Shown here piece by piece: positions 20,641 to 32,880 of a stretch of 64,000 nucleotides of DNA. Position numbers and translations under genes: made by a program. Below the pieces are notes generated by a model that did no database searches, was not told the origin of the DNA, and saw only the letters and a program-made list of their open reading frames with translations. Source of the stretch: Clitoria ternatea (Eukaryota; Streptophyta; Magnoliopsida; Fabales; Fabaceae); assembly GCA_037962975.1 (NCBI GenBank), contig CM075669.1, positions 248,781,351-248,845,350 of the forward strand, read 5' to 3'. Numbering within the stretch: position 1 is the stretch's first letter; each line of letters begins with the position of its first letter.

Positions 20641-21939
20641 CACAAAATATAAGCCAAGAGAAAACAAGGTGAGAAACAGAAAATACCAATACTATACAAG
20701 ACACATAAAATAATATATTTTCATAAAATAATTAGTTCTATTAACCATTTTCTTGAAACATGTTATTTGCATCTTCAATATGAATACATGCATGACTAAC
20801 AATTTTTATTCTAGTTCCTGTATTATTCCTTATTTAGTCACTAATATTTTTATTAATTCTTTTATTGACAATGAAGATGCAATGCATGTGGGCTCTTAAG
20901 TTTTCTTTTATTGGGAGCAATCAGGAGTTGATATTGTTTTGTAATATAATAATAACTGCCTATATGGCAAATAAACAACTCCACTAACCTTAATATACAC
21001 TTAGGGCCTAGTTAGATTAGCAAGAGCTTACTATGAATTTACCCGACGCTAGGGAGAAACCCCAGGACTCCTAGGCCTTTCTTCACACCCTCTTATCCAA
21101 AGGTTCGTTATTGAACCATCCCTAATGCATTCCTCAGATTATAACTGTATCTCCCAAACATTCTTATCTTTCACTTGTTACATGATGCATGTCATATACT
21201 TAATTAGTTCAAACTTTTAGCACAAACTTTGCATTCTTGTTCATAGGATCTATCAAAATTTTGGTATAATTTTCCTTGTAAATTGAATATTTTCAAATTT
21301 TGTCTTTGACTTGTTACACTGAGAAAATTCCCAGACAGTATAATATGTCTATATTAATTATATATTTTTGATCAGGCATTAAAACTTTTCAAGATTTTAT
21401 CTTTCCATTCTCAGACATCGTGATCATTAGAATGATTGTATATATTTTTACATATTCCAACAAATACTTCATAAATATAAATTCTCATCATAAGAAGATG
21501 TAAATAATAGGTGGGATATTTTATATAAATAACAAAATTATGATTAAGTAAAGGCATCAAAATAATAGTAGCAGAAATAAATATTGAGAGGGTTAGGGAG
21601 TCCCTTCTATTATCCCACATGTCTTATACTTAGTAATTTCTTGTCTCACCCTCCCTTTACCTGAGAATTTCAAGTTGTATCTCTCTACTTAGTTTAACTA
21701 ACCTAAACACAGATTATTATTAGTGTTTGAATTAGTTACTTTATTTTATTATACTTTTGTTTTATTTGGCACCTAGCATAGTGATATTAATAATGATAAA
21801 ATTTTGATAATTAGGTAATCATAATAATAACACAATAAAATTAATAATGGTAATGTCATAACACAATAATTAACTAAATAAAATAATATCAAAACTTAAA
21901 TAAATGACAAAACATTCACTGAATATTCTAAAAAGACAA
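20641..21939. other. Non-coding stretch beyond Tat element 2
   Basis: Probably the leader and LTR area of element 2 followed by AT-rich DNA. I could not find LTR ends or a primer site, and see no gene. Confidence 0.4.
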
Positions 21940-22700
21940 CAAGTAAATAAATGATTAATAAATAAATAAATAAATAACAATTAAATAAACATAAAAATAT
22001 GTAAGTAAACATAATAAATAAATAAATAACAATAAAATAGTAATAATAATTAAGTAAGTAAATAAGCAATAATAAATAAATAAATAAATAAATAATGAAT
22101 CAATAAATGATTAGATAAATAAACAAACAAATACGACAAAACTAAATTATAGATGAACAACAATAAATAACAAAAATAAATAAAATAAATAAATAGATAA
22201 TAAAATAAGCAAATAAATACATCAACAAATAAATAAATGAACAAATAAATGATAGAATAAACAATAAATACTTAAATGAATAGCAATAATAAATAGATAA
22301 ACATTAAATAAATAAATAGTAATTAAATAAAATAAAATAATAAATAAATAACAAATAGAGAAAAAATTAACAAAAATAATAAGAAAATAAAATAAATAAA
22401 TACTAATAATAAAAAAATTAACATAATAAACAAAATAATGATAATAATAATAAATAATATAAAAATATAATATATAAATAGAATATAAGAGAAATAAATA
22501 AAAATTAAACAAATAAATAATAATAATACCCAAAATAAATAAAATAATAAAAATAACAAAATAAATAAAGATTAACAGAATAAATAAATTAATAATAAAA
22601 TAATAGAATAAATAAAATAATAATAACAGAATTAACAGGATAAAATAAATAACCAAATTAAACAAAAATAACAAACTACATAAATAAATAAATAAACATA
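21940..22700. repeat. Degenerate (AAAT)n / AATAAATA low-complexity block
   Basis: About 750 bp made almost only of AAATA, AATAAATA and ACAAATA variants. The 150-codon minus-strand frame across it (22222-22674, rich in Leu, Ile, Tyr and Phe) is an artefact of the repeat. Confidence 0.85.
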
Positions 22701-23317
22701 AAAAATAGAGGACAGATTAATCAAACAATTAATGGTAAATAGAGATACATGAATAAAATTAAAAAGAAAGAAAGAAAGAAAAACAAATGATTCAGTATAT
22801 GTACGTATTTATTAGCATAAGGAAGAAAAAAAATTATGATTCTTACCGTGAAGTTGAACAGCGTAGCGCGAGAGTGAGAATGAAATAAGTTACACTGAAA
22901 GTGAAAACACTCCCCACTTTATATGGAAGAATTTTGTTTTTATTTTTATTTTTATTTTTGTATATTTTTTGTACTTATCCTTAAGAATTTAGTAAAAAAA
23001 TAACATTTTTATGAGATAAATTTTACACCTAAAATTTTATTATGAGTACTCAAAATGTATTTAAGAAAAGAAATGTAAGTTTTTAATAAAAAATTTTAAC
23101 TCCAAATATCTCTAATAAAAAATATTTAACTGCCCGTTTTTATAAGTCCACTGTTTCAATTTCTAACTAAACAACCTCTAAACCTTACGAAATTTAAAAC
23201 TTAAGCTCATATACATGATTTTAAACTCCATACCAAGTTTCATAACTTTTTGATAACATTTTCTATTCCAACGACTCTATTTTGGACTATTTTTACTTAT
23301 TTCCAAAACTATCTAGT
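22701..23317. other. AT-rich stretch, no gene
   Basis: Contains a short (AAAG)n run near 22764. No coding or repeat family was recognised. Confidence 0.45.
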
Positions 23318-26300
23318 GTAACATCCTGGTTAGAAATTAATGGGCAAAAATTGAATTGAATGGCTAAATTGAATGGTTAATTAATTAAATTCAGGATAAG
23401 TGTAAAATTACCCAAATGCCCCTAAGTTAACATTTCAATACCTTACCAATTTCACTCACTCACTCACACCGAAACAGAAAAGGAATAACAAGGCCAATTT
23501 CACCAATTCACGCATGCAACTTCTTCTTCTCCTCCACGGGAACCCATTCCAATTTCACCAAGGTTTCTTCAACTTCTTCACTTAAGGCTCATGCTCGTGT
23601 GCTTTCTCTTCCCTTCCTTTTTCTCAATTGTCATGGATGCTTGAAAGAGAGCGCTTGATTTCATAAAAAATAAGATAACTGATGGAAACTATTTTCGGTT
23701 TTGAGCCTAGCCATTGCCCCTCTCTCTCATTCTTCCAATTTCATGGATTTTTAAGGTCCTTGGAGCAAGTTCTTGTGGTGGACAACTTTGGCTACCTTAA
23801 GGGCTTGAATTTCCTTCATTTGTGGTGAGTGTTTTGGTACCCATTGGCATGGTTGGTTCCATTTCATATATTTGGGGTTTAAATGTGCCAATTCCATGGT
23901 TTAGGAGGCGTTTCAAGTAACAGATAGCTTGCGGATTATTCGAAACCGAACGTCAAAGCTAGTCAGTAAGCTAAAACTTATTGAAAATAATTATAGATTG
24001 ATGTTCTAGCTCAAAATACAAATTTAATCGTGATTATGATATTAAAATATACTTTTATTATTTTTAGAAAGTTGTTTGATTGAGAAAGTGTAATCGGAGA
24101 GTGATCAATTAGCATTGGATAGCTTAGGGAGCTTCTGGATTATTTATTTCCAGGTAGGGGGAGCTTGTACATTTTAAATGTATAGTTTATGGACGGGTTA
24201 GGGGTATATTAATATATTGTGAATTATATATTGGTGAAATATAATGATTTAATTATTAAAATATGAAATCTTAGTGATATACCCTATTTATATGATGATG
24301 GAGAATTATTAATGCTTGTGGTTGTATCCGTCCATAATATACTTATTAAATTGCATGAGATGTTGTTAAAGATTAAATTAATAATTATGTGTACATAAGA
24401 TGTATGTATAGATTAAGTTAATTGCCTATGCATGAGATGTGATAAGAGAACCACATTGGTGTTATTATGAATGCATGAGATGCAATGGATATTGATTGAA
24501 ATGAGATATTGCATAGGATACAAATGAATGAATGATTTATTATCATTTTATAGCATGAGATGCTTGTATGGACGATTAAATGAATAATGATGTAAAGCAT
24601 GGGATGCTTATTGTTGATATATGCATATGAAATTTAATTTCTATGTTGATTGTGGTTTCGAGGATTCCACAAAAAACCTTAAGTGGGACTCAAGGCAAGC
24701 CTATTGAGTAGGACTCAGGGCTAGCCCGTAACATTCCGTTGTAGTTGAGAGTGATTGTATTACGTGGGAGGGCAAACGGTTAGGTACCTGTAAAACGGCT
24801 AGATCAGCTAGGAGCTGAATATATGGCTAAGAGCCAATGTGTTGCAACACTATACTTGATGATGTGCAATGGATCCATGTGATTGTATTTATATATATGT
24901 ATATGCATTGATGAACGTTGTTGAGAACAACTTGATTTGTAATAGCCATGTGATGTTATGATATTGAGAATATCTGTTGAGTGGTGAATTATGTTGAATG
25001 ATAGTAAATGTATTAATTGTTTTGATATTGTATTGTATATTAGAGAATTGAATAGGTTGATCTGACTTAATAACTGACATTAAACATATATTTTGCTTAC
25101 CCCTATTTTGTGGTTATATTTTTAGTGGAATTGGGCCGCGATGGTGATTGGTGAGATGTCACCATGCTCGTGAGGAAGAAACCTATACATAATGTATATA
25201 GACTGTATTGTATTTTGTGTTGTAGCCTTAGCCGGCTCTTATAGATAACTATTTTGATAGTTAATATGTATAACTGTGTAATGGATTTAGGTAGCTGACG
25301 ACTTCAACTGGAAGCCTAGTTTATATTTTGGATGTATATATAATGATGTAATAGGATATAGATGTTGATGATGATATACGAATGTGGCGACCATGGATGG
25401 TCCCATTTGATGCATGTGATGCGTGATGTGTCCAAGAACTACATTGTGTGAATGTGATGGGCAGGAATTATTTGTGTGTATATTGAGTAGATTATGTGAT
25501 GAATTGTGAATTGATGATAGATGCATGAGAAATAAGGTTTTACACGGGTTTTTATGCATAATTGAGGAAGAGACAGGGTCATATAGAGTTTGGTGAGGTT
25601 CGAACACCATAGAATGGTTTCAATAGCCTCTATACATGATTTAGAACTTGTAGAAATTGGATTGGAGCAAATCCATTAAGAATTGACCTTTGAGTTGCAC
25701 CAAAATGTGTTAAAATGGGCTAAACACGTCTTTGCGTATAAGTCTCTCGTTTTTTAGGATTTTTAGGTGCGGTCAGTGGCTACACATCATAAATGATGTA
25801 CATTAGGTAGTGTCAAAGTTTGGCGGTGTTTGGATACCGTTTGGATGAGTTTTAGGAATGCGGAAGTTGACTTAGATGCATTTTCTGATATTTCCCCTTA
25901 AGCGGGTGCCTACCTCACTTGAGTGAATCCCCACTGCATGGTCAGTATGCTTTCTGTTGATTTTTCGCTTGAGCGAGTCGGAACTCGCTTGAGCGAGTAT
26001 GGTGAGTTTGGATTCTGTTGAATTCTCGCTTGAGCGAGTAGGATCTCGCTTGAGCGAGATATGCGTAATTTGGTTCTGTGAGCTTTTCGCTTGAGCGTGA
26101 TGGTTTCGCTTTAGTGAGCAGGTCCAACTTGATTCTGTCCATTATTTGCTTGAGCGAAGAACGTCCCGCTCAAGCGAGTGCCATGATTTTGGCCATTGTC
26201 GAGTTCTCACTCAAGCGAAAGGGTTTTCACTTGAGCGAATAAATGTTGAAAATGACACAGTCTTATTTTTGCCCAAGCGTGAAGTACCCGCTTGAGCGAG

Positions 26301-26737
26301 TTTAGCACCTAATGCTACTGGATGTTTTTCGCTCAGGCGAAATAGCCTCGCCTAAGTAAGGGGTGTGTGATTTTTCCATTGTCACAGTTTCACCTAAGCG
26401 AGCAGAGTCTCGCTTGGGCGAATGTATCTTATCTTGGTTTTTATAGTTTGTGGGCTCTTGGGATGGGATCCCGGACCACCCATCACGTGTTTTGTGGCTT
26501 GTGCTTTGTGTTTGGGTCGTTGTGGATGACTTATATTCACGCGAAAAATTTTTCCCCTTCTTTTATTTATTATTTACATCTTAGGATGTTTCATCTAGAA
26601 TATTCCATGAAATCCTATAAATTACAACGATCAATAAGTTCTAATAGACCTTAAGCTAATTTTGTCAAAATCATAAATTATAATTTTCCTTGGAGTTTTA
26701 TCCTTTTATAAAAAAAATAAAAATATAGAATGTTACA
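23318..26737 (+). mobile_element. Long TGTAAC-type LTR (about 3.4 kb)
   Basis: Non-coding block starting TGTAACATCC and ending GAATGTTACA (8-bp inverted ends). The stretch at about 25540-25800 matches, in order, 50055-50310 of the solo LTR at 48235-56079. Shared phrases include TTTATGCATAATTGAGGA, the motif around GGATTGGAGCAAATCCATT, and TAAGTC(T/C)CTC. Both belong to one long-LTR family. It carries dyad array D near its 3' part. A clean target duplication is not seen (TCTAG on the left, TTCTA on the right). It is probably a solo LTR, because no gag-pol of the same family adjoins it. Confidence 0.65.
25966..26422. repeat. Dyad array D: eight pairs of CTCGCTTGAGCGAG motifs
   Basis: Motif starts (first/second member) are 25966/25986, 26027/26047, 26088/26107, 26147/26167, 26208/26228, 26270/26289, 26330/26349 and 26391/26411. 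Spacing is 19-20 bp inside pairs and 59-62 bp from pair to pair. Linkers share a weak TTCTGTT phrase, so this is a degenerate tandem repeat of about 61 bp with two dyads per unit. Some members are on the other orientation (CTCAAGCGA). Confidence 0.9.
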
Positions 26738-28839
26738 TTCTACCTTTGTTACGTTGATGCATGATAATTTATACCTGAAGGTAATGGAAGCGTCTCCTTA
26801 TTCACCAAGTACATGGTGTCAGTACTTTCCTGATCTTTTGTAGAAAGGTTGACATATGAAAGGGACGTTTCCAAACGACTCTACCTACTAGTCAGTCACT
26901 TTGTAGGTTACTTGTTTAACAAGTTGGTGCATAGGTCAACCATGACCCTCCAATGTTAAGAGAATGACTCACACCAGGGTTGGTTTAAAGACCCTACATG
27001 TGATTCAAGAGGTCTGGCATTAACACACCGGATATTACGTGACATCGGTCCTTCAGAATGGATTTTGGTTAAATTACCATTAAGTCTAGGGGCCGGTATC
27101 GGGATTGAATCAATAGCAAAACTTGCATCTTCAATTGAAAATTTCTAATTCACAAAGGGCTTTTTCCTTAATGATTTCCACTTCAAGATTTTGTCATGGT
27201 TTTTGCTTTGATCACTTAATCAATCAAATATGTCCATGTAGCTTTCGAGTTCAAAACTTTCATAGATAAATGTTTAATTCCCTTTTTATACATAGCAAAT
27301 ATCAATGTAATGATCATGCAATTTTAAGAACTTGATGGAAGAGGAGAAGAGCTTTGATTGAATTGACAAATGAGTCATGTGACTTTTATTTATAGAGTAA
27401 AGATGGATATTTATTGATGGAGAATGAGGAACAATTTTTTTTCTAATGATGCGGCAAGATCAATATGGAACTTGAAAATCATTTGTCATAATATTTTGTT
27501 TTTCTATTTTCAAATGAGAGTATCCCTCAAACAACTTAAGTCTCAATAAGGTCTTTTAAAGCTTCTAATATGGCTAGGTTAAAGGTTTTTCCAAAAAATG
27601 GAAAAAAGGCTTAAAATTAATTGTCATCCCCCACCTTACTTTAATTCTTCTTCATTCCTATTTTCAACAAGTCTTGTTTCCCAGTCAAATGATCAATAGG
27701 ATTCTAAGGGTTATAAGGGGGTCATGAGGTGAAAATTATGGCTCATGAAAAAAGGATATAAAAGGTCCAAAAACTATGTCGAGTTTCAATTAAAAAAAAA
27801 TTATTTGATTTTTTGGGTTAGTGTTTCCAAAGTTTAATGGAATTGTAATCAAAGTTTTATCACATTCATTCCATAATTCCCTTAGAATTTTCACTGCATT
27901 TTTTTACTTTCTGTTTTTCTCTTTGTAGGGAAATTTTTGTTTTGCCATTCTAGTATTATTTTTTCCAACTTTAACTTTAACTTGTATCTACTAATCGTTA
28001 GAAAACAATAACTATTTCTTTTGGTTTGAAATTTTCATTGAAACTCATGTACTATTTTGTGAGGTAAAAGAAAGAAAAAGTTTTGTTTTTGTATTTGGCT
28101 CCAAAAGGCTTACAAGGGAAAAATTGTTTGAGATAAAATGAAGAAAAATAATCGTTTATGATATTTGACTGTAAAACAAAACTTGTTGAAATCCTACTCT
28201 TTCCCGGGTTAAATTTTATTAAGGTTGATTTCAAGAAATACCGCTACTCCTAGGCTCAACGAGGTAACAAGAGATAACTTCTTTCCTTTAGGGTAGTCAA
28301 ACAATGTCTTATATCATTGACAGAATTTGCTTGAAAAAATGCTTTCATTTATTATTTGTTTTACTTTTCCTTTAAAAAAAGGCATGTTATCATTCTCCAA
28401 ACATCACCTTGTAGAGACTATTTAGAACTGAAAATTATGTAGCACTCAGTGTGATCTTATTCTTTTTTTGATTTTTTTTTTAATTTTTTCAATGAAAGAG
28501 AAGAGATAAAAGACATGATTATAATTGCATTGATGATTTCATTAATATTTCTTTTGAAAAAGTTAGTAGATATCTTAGTCTCAATGTTTATCAATGAAGA
28601 AAACATGATTTATTTCAAAGTCAAGTGAAAAACAAGCGTGGTAGATACCACCATTTTATTTCATGAAAATCATAATTTTGAAAACTTTGGATGAACAAGC
28701 AGACCACATTTTATTTAGAGGAAAAAAGAGATGAAAGAAAAAAATGCAAAGGGGATGCATAAAGAAATGCCTAAAAATATATGATGAAAATAGAGAAAAA
28801 AAAGTCTAATTTTATTTGTTGGATGGAAATGTAAACAAC
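26738..28839. other. Unassigned non-coding stretch
   Basis: AT-rich with no sound open frame. It may include decayed internal DNA of the Ogre-type element whose integrase follows. No domain could be read. Confidence 0.4.
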
Positions 28840-29711
28840 TTCATGGCCATTTTCGATGTGAGGAATGGATGTTATTGGACCCATCAAACCTAAAGCCTCT
28901 AACGGTCATCGTTTCATTATAGTCGTGATAAATTATTTTACAAAATAAGTTAAAACTGCATCATACACCAATGTTATCATAAATGTGGTAATCAAGTTCA
29001 TGAAAAAGGACTTGATTTGTCGTTATGGGTTGCTAAGTAAAATCATAACGGATAACATGTTAAGTTTAAATAACAAGATGATATGAGTGAGCTATATGAA
29101 ACTTTCAAGATCCAACATCGTAACTCATCTCCATATCAACCGAAAATAAACGGGGTAGTGGAAACTAGCAAATAAAAACAAAAAAAATCATTCAAAAAAC
29201 AGTGGTAACATTCAGGGATTAGCATGAAATGCTCTCGTTTGCCTTACATGGGTATTACACTAGTGTTTGTACTTCAATTGGGGCAACCCTTTTTTTCTTG
29301 GTGTATGGTATGGAGGAAATATTACCATTTGAGTTAGAAATTCCTCCCTTACGAGTCCTAAGGGAGGTTGAATTAGATGAAGCCGAATGGGTTTAAACAA
29401 TGTTTAAACAACTCAATTTGATTGAAGAAAATAGACTAATGGCCCTCTATTAGGTCAGCTATATCAAAAAAAAATAAAAAAGGCTCATGAAAAAAAAGGT
29501 TCGTCTCATAGAATTTCATGAAGGAGACTTAGTGCTAAAAAAGATATTGCTTATTCAAAAAGATTATCGAGGGAAATTGATGTCAAATTACCAGGGTCCT
29601 TATGTTGTTAAGAAAGCCTTCTTAGGAGGAGCTCTTATTCTCACTAGCATGGATAGTGAAGAGCTTCCCTACCCAGTGAATTCAGACGATGTCAAGAAAT
29701 ATTATGCTTAA
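28840..29711 (+). pseudogene. Ogre-type integrase remnant
   Basis: The plus strand reads GMDVIGPIKPKASNGHRFII, then NYFTK with a stop in place of the usual Trp, GLLSKIITDN, and SSPYQPKINGVVETS. A final open frame at 29487-29711 reads EFHEGDLVLKKILLIQKDYR, YQGPYVVKKAFLGGALILTS and PVNSDDVKKYYA before its stop. The two core Asp residues (MDVIGPI and ITDN) are kept. The C-terminal text is characteristic of Ogre/Tat-lineage integrases. Several stops and frameshifts lie between 28930 and 29480. Gag, protease and RT are not recognisable upstream. Confidence 0.8.
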
Positions 29712-30345
29712 AAATACCTGCTAGGTCAAAAACCTGTAAGGGCGATCTTGGCAAAAGTTATGGCTTTTGAAAAGAAAATAAAGTGTCCACTAGGTTGAAA
29801 ACCCGGAAAGAGCAACCTAGGCGAAAAATAAGGCTCAAAAGGTTGGCAGTAAAAGGTATATGAACATCCAGAGACAGTCATTGTTCTGAAGTTTGGTCAA
29901 TGGGTGAATCAAAGTTATAGTTTATGGAGGAATGACTACTAATCTTAGGAATGTGACTATTCGGAATTCGTTTCACTAGATTCTTCCATCTATATAGTTT
30001 TTTCATACCATAAAGAATTCCAAGTTTTCATCATTGAATTATCTACTCCATTTTCTGTTTATTTATTTATGAGCATGCATAAGTTAACAACTGAAATATT
30101 AAAAATAAAAATAAAAAAGAAGGAGCTACGGTTACGTCAACGATGGTCTACAGGTAACAAGATAATCCCATATGTAACAAAAAGAAGTTACCAATTATTC
30201 CGCTACAAATAAAAGACGAGACGAGCACTGCATAACTATTTTACAAAAGGAGCGTCAAATAAAGCCTAGCCAAATTTAAGAATGTTGAGGTTGTGCGAGT
30301 AATAGGGAATCAAATTGACTTTAGTTTTCTAACAAGAGTTGCTTC
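29712..30345. other. Ogre-type post-pol spacer
   Basis: Non-coding sequence after the integrase stop. It contains two related phrases, CTAGGTCAAAAACCTG (29731) and CTAGGTTGAAAACCCG (29790), each followed by a run containing GGC(G/A)AAA. This duplicated motif commonly follows pol in such elements. Confidence 0.45.
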
Positions 30346-30935
30346 TTGCTATGTTCTGTTGTATTAAAATTCTCTACTGTTAATTTCCCTGCTATATAGA
30401 ATTCCCTGTTACTATGTGTTAAACTTCTATAAATGTGTTAAGTTTTTGCACCGTGTTAAATTTCTATAAATGTGTTACATTTCCACATCGTGTTAAATTT
30501 CTATAAATGTGTTAAATTTTCACACCGTGTTAAATTTCTACAAATGTGTTAAGTTTCCACACCGTGTTAAATTTCTGCAAATGTATTAAGTTTTGCACCG
30601 TGTTAAATTTCTACAAATGTGTTAAGTTTCCACACCGTGTTAAATTTCTGGAAATGTGTTAAGTTTTTGCACCGTATTAGATTTATGCAAATGTGTTAAA
30701 TTTCTATAAATGTGTTAAATTCTATACCGTGTTAAATTTTTGTAAATGTGTTAAGTTTTCGCACCGTGTTAGATTTCTGCAATTTTGTTAATTTTTCACA
30801 CCGTGTTAAATTTATGCAAATGTGTTAAGTTTCTATACTGTGTTAAATTTTCACACCATGTTAAATTTATGCAAATGTGTTAAGTTTCCATACCATGTTA
30901 AATTTTCGCCTGTGTTAAGTTTTCGCCTGGAATAA
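30346..30935. repeat. TGTTAAATTTCT / TGTGTTAAGTTT tandem array (Ogre 3' UTR)
   Basis: About 590 bp of a unit of about 39-40 bp with two half-units: ACCGTGTTAAATTTCTA and AAATGTGTTAAGTTTCC-C. More than a dozen diverged copies are present. The position, after integrase and before an LTR-like region, matches the hypervariable 3'-UTR arrays of Ogre/Tat elements. Confidence 0.85.
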
Positions 30936-30944
30936 GTCTCTGCC

Positions 30945-31250
30945 ATATATGTCGTCTGTGTATGTGTTGTGTTTCCTACCTATGTGTTGTATGGTTGTGC
31001 TCCCTGTTGTATGTGTTATGTTATCGGCCGTATATGTTGTGTGGTGTTGCTTCCCGCCATATGTGTTGTATGGTTGTGTTCCCTGTCGTTCTTGTTGTAT
31101 GCGTTGAATTTCATGTCCTATTATTAAATTCCTTATTGTGTGTGTTAAGTTTCTCACTCCCATCGTTGGTGTTAAATGTCTCGCTGGTTATGCTCTTCAC
31201 CCTTTGTGTGTTAAAATTTCTTGTCATATATGCCATGTGTTAATCTTAGC
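30945..31250. repeat. TATGTGTTGTGT-type degenerate repeat
   Basis: Continues the preceding array with a different unit (TATGTGTTGTATGGTTGTG and variants of about 35-60 bp, GTGTTAAGTTTC at the end). Open frames on both strands through it are by-products. Confidence 0.65.
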
Positions 31251-31305
31251 GGTATTCGGTGTTCATATTTGCTTTTGAGATCCCTGACAAAATTGGTTTG
31301 TTCGG

Positions 31306-31350
31306 TCTTTACTTATGCCTTACTACAGTGTAGTAAGAAATAAGTAAAGA
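31306..31350. repeat. Perfect-looking hairpin, 21-bp arms, 3-nt loop
   Basis: The arms 31306-31326 and 31330-31350 are inverted complements with two mismatches (TCTTTACTTAT and ATAAGTAAAGA at the outside; TTACTAC and GTAGTAA at the inside). It lies between the tandem arrays and the LTR-like region, close to where the 3' LTR should start. Confidence 0.85.
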
Positions 31351-31389
31351 TGGACAAGTTTTTGCTACCCAATTTCATCTGGGTTGCCA

Positions 31390-32880
31390 TTTCAAAAATA
31401 AAAATAAAAAGTGTAACAAGTTTTAAATTTTTTGTCTAAAAGGCTCTTAAAAATGTGTCTTATTAAACAATTTTTTTAAAGGGAATAATAAATAATAGAA
31501 AAATAAAAAACAAAAAATAAAGAAGAAAGGAAAAATAAAAAAGAAAAAAACAAATGGAAAAAATAAACTAGATTTAGTCCCGCATTGAATGCTCTAAGAT
31601 TAGAGTTACTAAATTTTAAAATTTAATTTGTTAGTGTTATTTAGTCTCACATCAAATACTCTTATGGGATGGCACACAAAAAAAAGATATTCTTCTCGGT
31701 GAAACTATGGACATAACTTATTTTTTAGTATACTCTATGGTTGCGGCTTTGACCGATCTTCCATAATAGAAAAGATTTGGTTTTTCACGGAAGTCACAGT
31801 TTAAAAAAAAAGAGACGTCACCGAATCTGGAGGCTAGCTTTAAAATTTTCCTTTGCTTCGGAAAAGAAGGTATGTTTCCTTTTTCTTTCTTTCTTTTTCT
31901 TTTGGGCTATATATATTGTCTATTTTATTTTTTATGTTGGATATATTTATCTCTTTGTTGTTTTCCTTTTGTGTTTTAATTGGTTAGTTATTTATTCCGC
32001 CATTCATTTCATATGTATTTTATTTATTTATTTATGATTGAAATATGTACATACCATCTTTAAAATTATTTAAAGCATATGTTTTAATTGATAAAAAGAA
32101 TGTATATACAACTTGTAAGTTTGTTCTTTTAACATATATTATGCAACAATTTTATTAATGTCATGGGATACATTACATCAATAAAGTTACTCTAAAATTA
32201 TATAAATAATTTTATCGATGTCGTGGGATACATTACATCAATAAAGTTACTCTAAAATTATAAACAATTTTATTGATGTCATAAGATACATTGCATCTCT
32301 AAATATTTAATAAATAACTTTATTGGTGTTGTGGGATACATTACATCAATAAGGTTGTTCTAAAAATTATATGAATACTTTATTGGTGTTGTGGGATACA
32401 TTACATCAATAAAGTTGCTCTAAAAATTATAAATAATTTTATCGATGTCATGGAATATATTACACTAATAAAATTGCTTTAAAAATCATATCGGTGTCGT
32501 GGGATACATGGTACCGATTAAATAAAATCATAAGAGTACTTTCTAACAAGAACTATGTAACCCTAATTTCTCATTGCACACGGGAATACTGAGCAAGATT
32601 AATTTTTGTCAAGTCCTCTTTTCCTTAAATAATTTTATTTGTTGTTGAGTCACTTTTAAATTATTCAAAAAATAATTATATAGTTTAATTAAGGTACTAT
32701 TTCTTTAGAATAGACGAATAGGGTGTTAATACCTTCTCAATTCATAATCAACTCCAAAACTAAGCTCTAAAGAGATTTTTCTAATATTTTTCCCTTTAAA
32801 AATAAAAGCAAAATCTTGGTGGCGACTTCACACTTTTTCATAATTTATTTTCAAAAACCCAAGCGTGTGAAAATCGTTAT
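31390..32880 (+). mobile_element. Ogre-like LTR region
   Basis: Non-coding block following the tandem arrays. It ends with CTTGGTGGCGACTTC at about 32814-32828 and further on CATCGCGACAAAGATCC. These phrases recall the LTR end and primer area of Ogre elements. Exact ends were not fixed. It would be the 3' LTR of the element at 28840-29711, though a primer-like site downstream would rather fit a 5' LTR. Confidence 0.45.
32140..32512. repeat. About 60-bp tandem repeat, seven copies
   Basis: The unit contains TTTAT(C/T)G(A/G)TGTCGTGGGATACATTACATCAATAAAG-like text, shown here as a pattern, followed by a TCTAAAATTATA linker. Copies start at about 32150, 32213, 32270, 32322, 32376, 32437 and 32490. 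It lies within the LTR-like region. Confidence 0.8.

Noticed and set aside
22222..22674. 150-codon minus-strand frame with membrane-like composition
   Set aside because: It lies wholly in AAATA low-complexity repeat; Leu/Ile/Tyr/Phe richness follows from base composition.
25966..26422. CRISPR-like array (short dyad repeats with regular spacers)
   Set aside because: The host is a plant, spacing alternates 20 and 41 bp, linkers are related to one another, and the array lies inside an LTR.
23313..26742. Target duplication TCTA around the 3.4-kb LTR
   Set aside because: TCTAG and TTCTA match only with a one-base shift, so it is not accepted as a true duplication.
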